Part shown: positions 1 to 5,122 of the stretch, in pieces | Numbering within the stretch: the first letter of the stretch is position 1 | How the letters are laid out: each line of letters starts with the position of its first letter | Source: CAYIVF01 sp964366875 | GTDB lineage: Bacteria; Patescibacteriota; Minisyncoccia; Minisyncoccales; Staskawiczbacteraceae | Direction of reading: 5' to 3' | Assembly (NCBI GenBank): GCA_964366875.1 | Contig: CAYIVF010000028.1 | Span: forward strand, 1-6,469 | DNA length: 6,469 nt | Notes under the pieces: model-generated | The model's database searches: none | What the model saw: the letters and a program-made list of their open reading frames with translations, nothing else | Told to the model about the DNA's origin: nothing | Translations under genes and position numbers: made by a program

Positions 1-1009
1 CGTTAAGCAGCAAATCGGCATATCCGCGCATAGAGGTCAGCGGAGTTCGCAAATGATGCTGAATTGTCATCAAAAACTGATTTTTCACATTCCCCAGCAC
101 CTCCAGTTCCTCCTTAGCTCTCTTCTCTATCTCATACGCCCTCTTCACCTCCTCCGCCATCTTCTCCATTTTTTCCTTCTGCTCTACTTCCTTTATGACA
201 CTTTTACCAAGCAAAATGCCAATAGGTGCAACGAAAACAAAAATACCTATATTAATTATCAAATCTGATGTATTGTCGGAAAAAAATATTCTAACTAATA
301 AAATTAACCAGAGTATCAGAATGAATAATTCTGTTGCTATAACTTTTATATTAAAAAGGTGGTGCTTTATTGTTGCGTAAAAAGTAAAAAACAGGAAAAA
401 AACGATGAAATAAGAACCAAAACTTACATATTGAGAATTTCCTAGAACAGGTAAAATTGCATTTGTTATAAAACTAGAAATAATACTAATCATTATTCCA
501 ACGACAACTAGTTTTGCTTGTATTTTTTCGATATGAGTATCTGCTTTATGAAGAATATTGAATACGGAGAAAACGGATATTAAAGCAAGGTAAAATAAAA
601 ATGGAAGATATAAAAAACCAGTATCTATGCCGAACCCGCCGTTTAACGAATAAACAGAAGAAATATTCCATTTTGTTGGAGATAAAACAATAATCAATAA
701 AGCAAAAAATAAAACTATATATTTATAAATAGATTTTGACGGCTTTTCTTTAGGAAAATATAAGGAGAAAAAATAAAAGAAAACAACAACAAGAGAAGCC
801 CCAATCAATGTTGCTCTACTCCAAAATAAATTCTCTTCAGGTGTTTTAGCAATATCTGCCATAAAATTGAAAAATACCCAAAGAGCCGCGCTAAAAATTT
901 GCAACGCAAAAAATTTATTTGCAGTACTTTTCCCATCGCTCCAGAGAATATATACGGCAAGAAAAATACAGAAAAATAAAGCTGATAATGGAATTGCGAT
1001 ATAAAACAT
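1..1009 (-). CDS. Multi-TM sensor histidine kinase, N-terminal part (3' end beyond window)
   Basis: Open frame from ATG at 1009 to the left edge: 336 codons with no stop, so the gene is partial and its catalytic ATPase domain lies outside. Roughly residues 1-270 are about nine hydrophobic segments, and the first seven resemble the 7TM sensor region of histidine kinases. Residues 272-308 are a Lys/Glu-rich probable coiled coil (KEVEQKEKMEKMAEEVKR). Residues 309-330 form a HisKA H-box, with IQHHLRTPLTSMRGY at its core. His318 aligns with the phosphorylated histidine of SHELRTPL. The usual acidic residue after it is replaced by His319. The ATG lies 5 nt after the stop of the GNAT-like gene and has no SD, so co-transcription and coupled translation are likely. 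The expected role is a membrane sensor that autophosphorylates and signals to a response regulator. The ligand is unknown and no partner regulator is visible. Confidence 0.9.
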   Translation of the reverse strand, partial: MFYIAIPLSALFFCIFLAVYILWSDGKSTANKFFALQIFSAALWVFFNFMADIAKTPEENLFWSRATLIGASLVVVFFYFFSLYFPKEKPSKSIYKYIVLFFALLIIVLSPTKWNISSVYSLNGGFGIDTGFLYLPFLFYLALISVFSVFNILHKADTHIEKIQAKLVVVGIMISIISSFITNAILPVLGNSQYVSFGSYFIVFFLFFTFYATIKHHLFNIKVIATELFILILWLILLVRIFFSDNTSDLIINIGIFVFVAPIGILLGKSVIKEVEQKEKMEKMAEEVKRAYEIEKRAKEELEVLGNVKNQFLMTIQHHLRTPLTSMRGYADLLLN

Positions 1010-1014
1010 ATGCT

Positions 1015-1932
1015 TTATGAAACGATATAATAATTTTGGCTATCTAAAAATGTTCTTTTTTTTCTCCTGCCACTATTATCTGCAAAATGTGGAATAAAAA
1101 AATTCATTCTTTTAGAATTATCGAATCCTACTATTGCATCTTTTGAAAGCTCATCGGTCATTTTTTTTACCAAAACAGTGGCATACCCTTTGTACCGCCA
1201 GCTATCTGCGATTGCTATACCCATAAAATAATAAATATTTTTTTTATCAAAATTATTTTTAAATTTTTCTTTAAAATATTCTTCGCTAATCCAAGGAGTG
1301 TTTTCAAAATTATTAGTAATCATTCCCAAACCAATAAGCACGCGGGTGTCTTTTTCAAAAATTAAATATTTTAAAACATCTGCTTTATCCATCAAATCTA
1401 TAAAATGCACCTTATCAAAACTTTGCCTACATGGAGCATTTTTGTTTAACTCTATAAAAGAGGCGTCATAAATCTCCCACATCTTTTCCTTTTCAGAATT
1501 GTCGGCTATGACTTCTTTTTTTATAATTTCTATACCATCAATATTTATTGTTTTTCTCCTTCTAAAAATATTTGTAATTTTGAACATGAAAAATAAAAGT
1601 AGAATAAAAATAATTAAAAAAACTACGAGATAAAAAATAAATGGAAGATTATTGCCCCAAAATAAAATATACAAATATGGCATTAATATCCCGAAAATAC
1701 TTATAATAATTCCAACCGCTATTGTTATATTGATTTTTATGTCGCTTAATTTTAGTTTTAAAATTTTCTTTATCGATGTCTCCTTTGTAGCTCCATAAAA
1801 TATCAAAAAATAACCAAAATAAATAGGAATAATTGATAATAAATATATTAAAAGAAAAATTTTATCATTTAAATTGTGGAGTCTTGCAATGTCATCTATA
1901 TTTTTTGTTAGCAATCTTAAAAAAATATTCAT
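1015..1932 (-). CDS. Membrane-anchored GNAT-like N-acetyltransferase
   Basis: 305 residues in two parts. Residues 25-46, 68-91 and 95-118 are three hydrophobic segments, followed by a basic FRRRK (123-127) that suggests the C-terminal part is cytoplasmic. Residues 130-305 look like a divergent GNAT fold: a WEIYDASF stretch (152-159) and then strand-like IYYFMGIAIADSWRYKGYA (233-251). R246-Y-K-G249-Y-A251 there matches the R/Q-x-x-G-x-G/A acetyl-CoA pyrophosphate loop, followed by the expected helix TVLVKKMTDEL. No SD is visible. The gene lies 10 nt after the decarboxylase and 5 nt before the sensor kinase, so it is the middle gene of that unit. Its substrate is unknown. Because it sits with an agmatine-forming enzyme, acetylation of a polyamine or related amine is a reasonable guess only. 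The GNAT call rests on one motif region, and the TM fusion is unusual for small-molecule GNATs. Confidence 0.72.
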   Translation of the reverse strand: MNIFLRLLTKNIDDIARLHNLNDKIFLLIYLLSIIPIYFGYFLIFYGATKETSIKKILKLKLSDIKINITIAVGIIISIFGILMPYLYILFWGNNLPFIFYLVVFLIIFILLLFFMFKITNIFRRRKTINIDGIEIIKKEVIADNSEKEKMWEIYDASFIELNKNAPCRQSFDKVHFIDLMDKADVLKYLIFEKDTRVLIGLGMITNNFENTPWISEEYFKEKFKNNFDKKNIYYFMGIAIADSWRYKGYATVLVKKMTDELSKDAIVGFDNSKRMNFFIPHFADNSGRRKKRTFLDSQNYYIVS

Positions 1933-1942
1933 GTAAAATTTT

Positions 1943-2449
1943 TTATTCTTCGATAAAAACAGCTATAGCGATTATTGTAGTCCACGTTTTCTTTTTTCCT
2001 TTTGCAGATTGGCATATATTTGTTTTTAAAATTTCCGTGCTTTCATCAAGTTTAACCTGAGATGTGTTTAAGTATGTTGTCAGCATTTCTTTGGCTAAAT
2101 TTTCTGCCTCTTGTCCGCATTTTTCTACATTTTTTCCATTTGAATAATTCTCGAAAAGGTATCCTCGATGATTAGTATTTTTTACAAAGCAAAGACCAAC
2201 TGAACTTGATATTAACTTATCAGTATTAGTTTGACTTCTAGCCATAACACAAAAAGTCACAGCCCCGTCTTTTAAATGCTTTAAACCCTCTTCCTTGCTA
2301 ATTAACTCGCAACCAGGAGGAAAAATACTTGAAACAGGGACAAGATTACACCCCTCTATTCCAGCATCTCTTAACGCCAACTCAAAAGAGAATAAACTAT
2401 TTTTATGAACTCCTACCCCCTTTGTTAAAAATACTTGTTTCGCTACCAT
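1943..2449 (-). CDS. pdaD: Pyruvoyl-dependent arginine decarboxylase (PvlArgDC)
   Basis: 168 residues, the usual size for this family. The enzyme decarboxylates arginine to agmatine, the first step from arginine to polyamines, using a pyruvoyl group made by self-cleavage of the proenzyme. The start (FLTKGVGVHK, then SFELALRDAGI) is a family signature. VPVSSIFPPGCE (37-48) holds the Ser40-Ser41 cleavage site: the bond between them breaks, giving a short beta chain (1-40) and an alpha chain whose first residue becomes pyruvoyl. Glu100 in GYLFENYSNG is the probable counterpart of the conserved active-site glutamate. Known members form trimers of alpha-beta units in the cytoplasm. The ATG is chosen because it gives the family's normal N-terminus. 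An AAGGGA lies only 1 nt upstream, too close for a good SD. It is the first gene of the unit with the GNAT-like protein and the sensor kinase. No downstream polyamine enzyme is in the window. Confidence 0.95.
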   Translation of the reverse strand: MVAKQVFLTKGVGVHKNSLFSFELALRDAGIEGCNLVPVSSIFPPGCELISKEEGLKHLKDGAVTFCVMARSQTNTDKLISSSVGLCFVKNTNHRGYLFENYSNGKNVEKCGQEAENLAKEMLTTYLNTSQVKLDESTEILKTNICQSAKGKKKTWTTIIAIAVFIEE

Positions 2450-2484
2450 GTCCCTTATTTTTGAAATTAAATTATTATTTTTTT

Positions 2485-2493
2485 ATTATACCA
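2485..2493 (-). promoter_or_regulatory. Extended -10 promoter of the arginine decarboxylase unit
   Basis: Read on the minus strand this is TGGTATAAT, a perfect TATAAT with a TGn extension, 35 bp before the ATG at 2449. No good -35 lies 16-18 bp upstream, which is common for extended -10 promoters. It sits in the 47-bp gap after the metalloprotease gene. The longer string AAGTGGTATAAT recurs with small changes in front of the radical SAM gene and the Nudix gene. Confidence 0.7.
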
Positions 2494-3047
2494 CTTTTAT
2501 TTAATAATACTTTTTGCATATTCAACTGTTTTTTTTAAATCTTTATTTTTGTTATAAAAATCTAAAACCGCTTTTCTTTGTATATAAAATTTTTGCCAGC
2601 CCTTGTCTTCTACGCCAAAAAAATTATTTAATACCGTTAAGATTTCTTTAATTTCTGTATCTTGATATTTTTCTGTTCCAAAAAATAAATCATACATAAA
2701 ATGATTAGCCTCGTGGCAAAGAGTAGAAAAAAAGTTACTTTTATAAGATAATGTAATATATTTTTCCTTTACATTCCAGGATGAAAAAGGAGTTGTATTT
2801 ATATATATAGTTATTTTAGGTAAATTTTTGCCGTATATTCCTTTTATTGTTTTCTTTAACTTTTCTTCGTTTATAAAATTAGGGCATACATTAGCTACTA
2901 CTTCTGCTATAGGTATCATTCTTTCATCAAATTTTATTTTTGGAAATTCAAAACCAAAAATAGGGGAAAGTTTTTCGCCCATTTTATTTACTTCGTTGAA
3001 AAATTCCTTATCTATTTTTTTTGAATATTTAATTTTCATAAAAGTGG
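2491..3047. repeat. 10-bp inverted repeat bracketing the metalloprotease gene
   Basis: CCACTTTTAT at 2491-2500 and its exact complement ATAAAAGTGG at 3038-3047 lie at the two ends of the HEANH-protein gene. The left arm covers the stop codon and abuts the -10 box of the next gene. The right arm covers the first bases of the start codon and abuts a GC hairpin. Match and positions are exact. Arms this short in AT-rich DNA can arise by chance, and no target-site duplication is evident. Confidence 0.35.
2497..3039 (-). CDS. Hypothetical protein with zincin-type HEXXH motif (putative metalloprotease)
   Basis: 180 residues, family not recognised. The key feature is STLCHEANHFMYDLFFG (105-121). His109 and His113 of HEANH would bind zinc and Glu110 would activate water, in a helix as expected for zincins. 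A third ligand cannot be assigned; Glu129 and Glu132 in the next helix-like stretch (DTEIKEILTVLNNFFG) are candidates. A strand-like ITIYINTTP and WNVKEKYITLSYKS (75-101) precede the helix, giving a minigluzincin-like order. No signal peptide or TM segment is seen, so it is probably cytoplasmic. The start has no SD and lies 8 nt after a GC-rich hairpin. No own promoter is visible, so readthrough from the radical SAM unit may express it. It is AT-rich (28% GC in 2581-2640), unlike the peptide gene upstream. A leader-peptide protease role is possible from position alone. Confidence 0.72.
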   Translation of the reverse strand: MKIKYSKKIDKEFFNEVNKMGEKLSPIFGFEFPKIKFDERMIPIAEVVANVCPNFINEEKLKKTIKGIYGKNLPKITIYINTTPFSSWNVKEKYITLSYKSNFFSTLCHEANHFMYDLFFGTEKYQDTEIKEILTVLNNFFGVEDKGWQKFYIQRKAVLDFYNKNKDLKKTVEYAKSIIK

Positions 3048-3079
3048 GGGGCGTTGTGTCATCCTAACAGCAACGCCCC
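3040..3079 (-). terminator. Probable terminator after the radical SAM/peptide unit
   Basis: In the minus-strand RNA, GGGGCGUUG (3079-3071) pairs perfectly with CAACGCCCC (3056-3048) around a 14-nt loop, followed by CCACUUUUAU. The 9-bp GC-rich stem is strong. The U-run is only four long and is separated from the stem by four bases, so termination may be leaky. The hairpin ends 8 nt before the ATG of the metalloprotease gene and could instead control its translation. Confidence 0.55.
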
Positions 3080-3087
3080 TTTGTCCG

Positions 3088-3104
3088 TCTACTCTTAGAG
3101 CAGA
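3088..3104 (-). other. Small hairpin directly after the peptide gene stop codon
   Basis: The minus-strand RNA UCUGCUC-UAA-GAGUAGA forms a 7-bp stem (one G-U pair) with a 3-nt loop, starting at the base after the TGA of the small peptide gene. It lies 8 nt before the larger terminator-like hairpin, so the peptide message would end in two tandem stems. This could protect the short message from 3' decay. Function is inferred only. Confidence 0.4.
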
Positions 3105-3275
3105 TCAGTTGGAACAACCGTCTCCACCGCAAATCATGCTGATGAAGGGTCTCTCGTCCTGGTTCGAGGGAAAATCGTGGCAAGCCACAACCCCTTGAAT
3201 CTCGGACCTCGGAGTGTGAGGCAGAATCCCATTCCTGGAATACGCCTCGGATAGCAAACAACTAGCTGGTGACAT
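3105..3275 (-). CDS. Short Cys-containing peptide, probable RiPP precursor for the radical SAM enzyme
   Basis: 56 codons, ATG at 3275 to TGA at 3105. The start is supported by a perfect AAGGAGGT 5 nt upstream (3281-3288), inside the last codons of the radical SAM gene; the two frames overlap by 14 nt, so translation is coupled. The N-terminal part (MSPASCLLSEAYSRNG...) has no TM segment or signal peptide. Cysteines are at 6, 32, 49 and 54, and the last ten residues are MICGGDGCSN, with a compact C-x4-C rich in Gly. A maturase-encoding gene followed directly by a well-started short gene with a Cys/Gly tail is the layout of RaS-RiPP loci; the tail would be the core and roughly residues 1-46 the leader. 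I do not recognise the class. Possible chemistry on Cys49/Cys54 (thioether) or neighbouring residues is inference. GC is about 53% by hand count, far above the next gene downstream. Its homologues could easily be missed because of size. Confidence 0.75.
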   Translation of the reverse strand: MSPASCLLSEAYSRNGILPHTPRSEIQGVVACHDFPSNQDERPFISMICGGDGCSN

Positions 3276-4311
3276 ATGCCACCTCCTTTACCGGGATTAG
3301 AGGTAAAAGCTCGTCTGGTCCCCGATATAACCAGTAGAGTCTACAACCCGCACCGCACTTAGACCATTTGTCGCAGTCTACGCACCTTTCGCAAGGCGCT
3401 GCTTTTATCTTCCTATAAAAGTTCCCGGCGTCTCCGACTTGCTTCCATTCGCCGAACTCCTTAGGAGTTTCAAACTCTTTGCCAAATTGCCCCAATGGAT
3501 AACCACCAAAATGATTGCACGGAAGCAGAAATCCATCAGGGTCAAAGACAATTCCCTCCCTATCCGCAAGTAGACATCCGCCAAAGGCACGATTTTCGTT
3601 CTCAAGTTTTTCCACAAATCCGTCTCTAAGAACGCATTGCGGAAACATTACCTCAATTTTAAACTTAACGCCAGTCTCCAATAAAGAGGGGTACATAACG
3701 TCTTGTATAAACTCTGCGATATTGCGTGGCGACATTAAATCGTCAAACACGATTCCATTTGAAAGAATAGTCGGCTTTTCAAAGGAAAAGTTAAACTTTT
3801 TCGATCCACAAGTCTTTACGAACTTGACCATCTGTTGCCAATTTCTTATCGTTGAAATTGACATTGTTACCGAAATTTGCTGGAAGATTTTTGATTCCTC
3901 TAAGTTCCTAATTGCCTTTTTCGTCAATTCGAATGCGTCGCGACCAGTAGCCGTAAGGTATTCTTCCGATGAAGATCCCTTGACCGATGTAGTCACCGCT
4001 TCGACGCCGGCCTCTTCGGCTTGTTCGACGAAAGCACGACTTGCGAACCTAATGGAATTACTAACTACGTTGGTCACCTTTCCCTTACTCCTGATATAAG
4101 AAGCAAGTTTTAAGAAGTGACTGTACATAGTAGGTTCTCCGCCAATCAGAATAATATTGTTAACTGTGCCTAATTCGCACAAAAAATCTACCAATCTCTT
4201 GGCTAGTGAAAGGCTCATATTTTTCCGACTGTTAGCTACTTCTCTCTGGTAGCACCAATTGCAATGCAAATTGCAGTTATGGTTTACTGTCAGCCATGCT
4301 AATATTGCCAT
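3262..4311 (-). CDS. Radical SAM/SPASM-type peptide maturase
   Basis: 349 residues. C13-x3-C17-x2-C20 (CNLHCNWC) binds the 4Fe-4S cluster that cleaves S-adenosylmethionine; IGGEPTMY (56-63) is the GGEP motif for SAM binding. The C-terminal half carries an auxiliary-cluster region: C246-x13-G260-x4-C265, then C310-x2-C313-x5-C319-x3-C323, matching the SPASM pattern C-x9-15-G-x4-C and C-x2-C-x5-C-x3-C. The final SPASM cysteine after this block is missing, but C307 and C226 are extra candidates. SPASM enzymes usually modify ribosomal peptides, and the overlapping downstream 56-codon gene is the obvious substrate. No separate peptide-binding RRE domain is obvious. The start has AAAAGGAG (4320-4327) 8 nt upstream and lets the Cys motif begin at residue 13, as usual. 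It has its own promoter at 4398-4425. GC is about 48% in 3541-3600, much higher than the AT-rich neighbours, consistent with transfer. Confidence 0.92.
   Translation of the reverse strand: MAILAWLTVNHNCNLHCNWCYQREVANSRKNMSLSLAKRLVDFLCELGTVNNIILIGGEPTMYSHFLKLASYIRSKGKVTNVVSNSIRFASRAFVEQAEEAGVEAVTTSVKGSSSEEYLTATGRDAFELTKKAIRNLEESKIFQQISVTMSISTIRNWQQMVKFVKTCGSKKFNFSFEKPTILSNGIVFDDLMSPRNIAEFIQDVMYPSLLETGVKFKIEVMFPQCVLRDGFVEKLENENRAFGGCLLADREGIVFDPDGFLLPCNHFGGYPLGQFGKEFETPKEFGEWKQVGDAGNFYRKIKAAPCERCVDCDKWSKCGAGCRLYWLYRGPDELLPLIPVKEVAYVTS
3281..3288 (-). promoter_or_regulatory. Shine-Dalgarno of the short peptide gene, inside the radical SAM gene
   Basis: AAGGAGGT on the minus strand, 5 nt before the ATG at 3275. 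It is the strongest SD in the window and encodes Lys-Glu-Val near the enzyme's C-terminus. It decides the start of the 56-codon frame; the longer TTG frame starting at 3261 has no such site. Confidence 0.85.
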
Positions 4312-4340
4312 CGCTCATTCTCCTTTTCAAAGAGCCGTTC

Positions 4341-4372
4341 AAGTGCTCACTTCTGAATACACATATATTCAG
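4341..4372. repeat. Two adjacent palindromes in the radical SAM 5' leader
   Basis: Plus-strand AAGTGCTCACTT (4341-4352, 5-bp arms) directly abuts CTGAATACACATATATTCAG (4353-4372, perfect 7-bp arms, 6-bp spacer). Both lie in the roughly 80-nt leader between the predicted start of transcription (about 4391) and the ATG at 4311. They could be operator sites or consecutive RNA hairpins ahead of the SD. The sequence does not tell which. Confidence 0.5.
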
Positions 4373-4397
4373 GACAGAAAGTTTAATCACTAATTTT

Positions 4398-4425
4398 ATT
4401 CTACCACTTATAAAAATTTAGTCAA
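4398..4425 (-). promoter_or_regulatory. Promoter of the radical SAM/peptide unit
   Basis: On the minus strand TTGACT (4425-4420), a 16-bp spacer, then TAGAAT (4403-4398) with TGG in front of the -10: one mismatch in each box. An inverted repeat AAAATTT-N4-AAATTTT (4413-4430) is centred on the -35, where a repressor could compete with polymerase. It lies in the 163-bp gap after the Nudix gene, which ends without a clear terminator. Predicted start of transcription is near 4391. Confidence 0.7.
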
Positions 4426-4474
4426 ATTTTACTTAATATTTAATATATATTATCCAATACATTATGATTAAACC

Positions 4475-4984
4475 TTAAAATATTTTTTCCAAAAATTTTG
4501 ATTTAACATTGTCGCTTTTTAGTATTTTTTCAGCTATTAACAGAGTTGCTTTTGTGCCATTAGAAATATTTAATTTTGAAAATTCTTTATCTGATGGGTT
4601 TACTAAAAAATAATTAGAGTGCTCGGTTGGATCTAATTTTATTTTTCCCAACTTTGCTTTGGCTAAAAAATTAAATTGCCTTGTTTTTTTGCCCGAGCTT
4701 GAAAAATGATCAAATGAGCCGAGATAATTAATTATTTTAGTTATTACGAGATTCGTTTCTTCTTTAATTTCTCGTGTCAAAGCATGCAAAATATCTTCGC
4801 CCGCATCAACAGCTCCCCCAGGCAAAACAATTAATCCGCCCAAAAATTCAGAAGCGGATCTTTCAAGAAGCAAAAATTCGCCATTTTGTTTAATAACAGC
4901 TCTGACTACAATTTTTTGAATACCGTCACGTTCCGCTTGTTTTAACAGTTTTTTAATTGTTAATTCGTCAATACCAAACCTCAT
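4475..4984 (-). CDS. Nudix hydrolase
   Basis: 169 residues. VLPGGAVDAGEDILHALTRE (53-72) continuing to IKEETNL (73-79) is the Nudix box: G57-x5-E63-x7-R71-E72-I-K-E75-E76-x-N78-L. The metal-binding glutamates E72, E75 and E76 are all present, and the usual Gly near the end is Asn78. VVRAVIKQNGEFLLLERSA (26-44) is the normal first strand pair. The family hydrolyses a nucleoside diphosphate linked to another moiety; substrate (damaged nucleotide, sugar nucleotide, cofactor) cannot be told from this sequence. It is cytoplasmic and has no TM segment. The N-terminal 24 residues are a short charged helix-like extension. There is no SD; the predicted start of transcription is only about 3 nt before the ATG, so the message is nearly leaderless. 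It is divergent from the plus-strand pair and upstream of the radical SAM gene. Confidence 0.93.
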   Translation of the reverse strand: MRFGIDELTIKKLLKQAERDGIQKIVVRAVIKQNGEFLLLERSASEFLGGLIVLPGGAVDAGEDILHALTREIKEETNLVITKIINYLGSFDHFSSSGKKTRQFNFLAKAKLGKIKLDPTEHSNYFLVNPSDKEFSKLNISNGTKATLLIAEKILKSDNVKSKFLEKIF

Positions 4985-4993
4985 GATTAATAA

Positions 4994-5022
4994 ATTCTAT
5001 CACTTCGCCCGTCTCAAAACAA
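4994..5022 (-). promoter_or_regulatory. Promoter of the Nudix gene (near-leaderless)
   Basis: On the minus strand TTGTTT (5022-5017), a 17-bp spacer, then TGATAGAAT with -10 TAGAAT (4999-4994). The -35 matches only TTG, but the -10 has the TGn extension. The -10 ends 9 bp before the ATG at 4984, so transcription should start about 3 nt ahead of the start codon. Confidence 0.6.
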
Positions 5023-5086
5023 GCCATATGCCGGGCCTGACAAAAATTGCGAAAATTATTTAGTTATGGTATCGTAATTTTGAGAC
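5011..5086. repeat. 9-bp inverted repeat across the divergent promoters
   Basis: GTCTCAAAA (5011-5019) and its exact complement TTTTGAGAC (5078-5086) are 58 bp apart. The left arm overlaps the Nudix -35 and spacer. The right arm covers the predicted transcription start of the plus-strand promoter. Such placement would suit two half-sites for one regulator acting on both directions. Confidence 0.45.
5047..5075 (+). promoter_or_regulatory. Promoter of the plus-strand pair
   Basis: TTGCGA (5047-5052), a 17-bp spacer, then TATCGT (5070-5075) with TGG in front of the -10. Both boxes match 4 of 6, and the extension helps. The predicted leader is about 41 nt and includes AAGGAGG (5111-5117), 5 nt before the ATG at 5123. 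Confidence 0.6.
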
Positions 5087-5122
5087 CAATTTGTTCTTTT
5101 CCATTTCAAAAAGGAGGCTATT

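Noticed and set aside
53..380. Two plus-strand frames (71 and 61 codons) at the left end
   Set aside because: They are antisense to the sensor kinase frame, which has clear TM, coiled-coil and H-box features. Neither has an SD or a recognisable product.
3034..3107. Readthrough of the peptide's TGA as selenocysteine, using the hairpin just after it
   Set aside because: The hairpin has a 3-nt loop and starts immediately after TGA, unlike a bacterial SECIS. The extension (SALRVDGQRG...) has no sensible features.
3160..3175. GGTTCGAG-like string on the plus strand resembling a tRNA T-loop
   Set aside because: No matching acceptor, anticodon or D arms can be formed around it, and it lies inside the peptide gene on the other strand.
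3064..3261. 65-codon minus-strand frame starting with TTG directly after the radical SAM stop
   Set aside because: It has no SD, a TTG start and an unstructured Arg-rich translation. The overlapping ATG frame has a perfect SD and better explains the locus.
3515..4099. 194-codon plus-strand frame antisense to the radical SAM gene
   Set aside because: The opposite strand carries all the radical SAM motifs. This frame has no SD and no recognisable domain.
5007..5036. GCCCG/CGGGC inverted arms as a terminator between the divergent genes
   Set aside because: The stem is only 5 bp with a 20-nt loop and no U-run, and both neighbouring genes start here instead of ending here.
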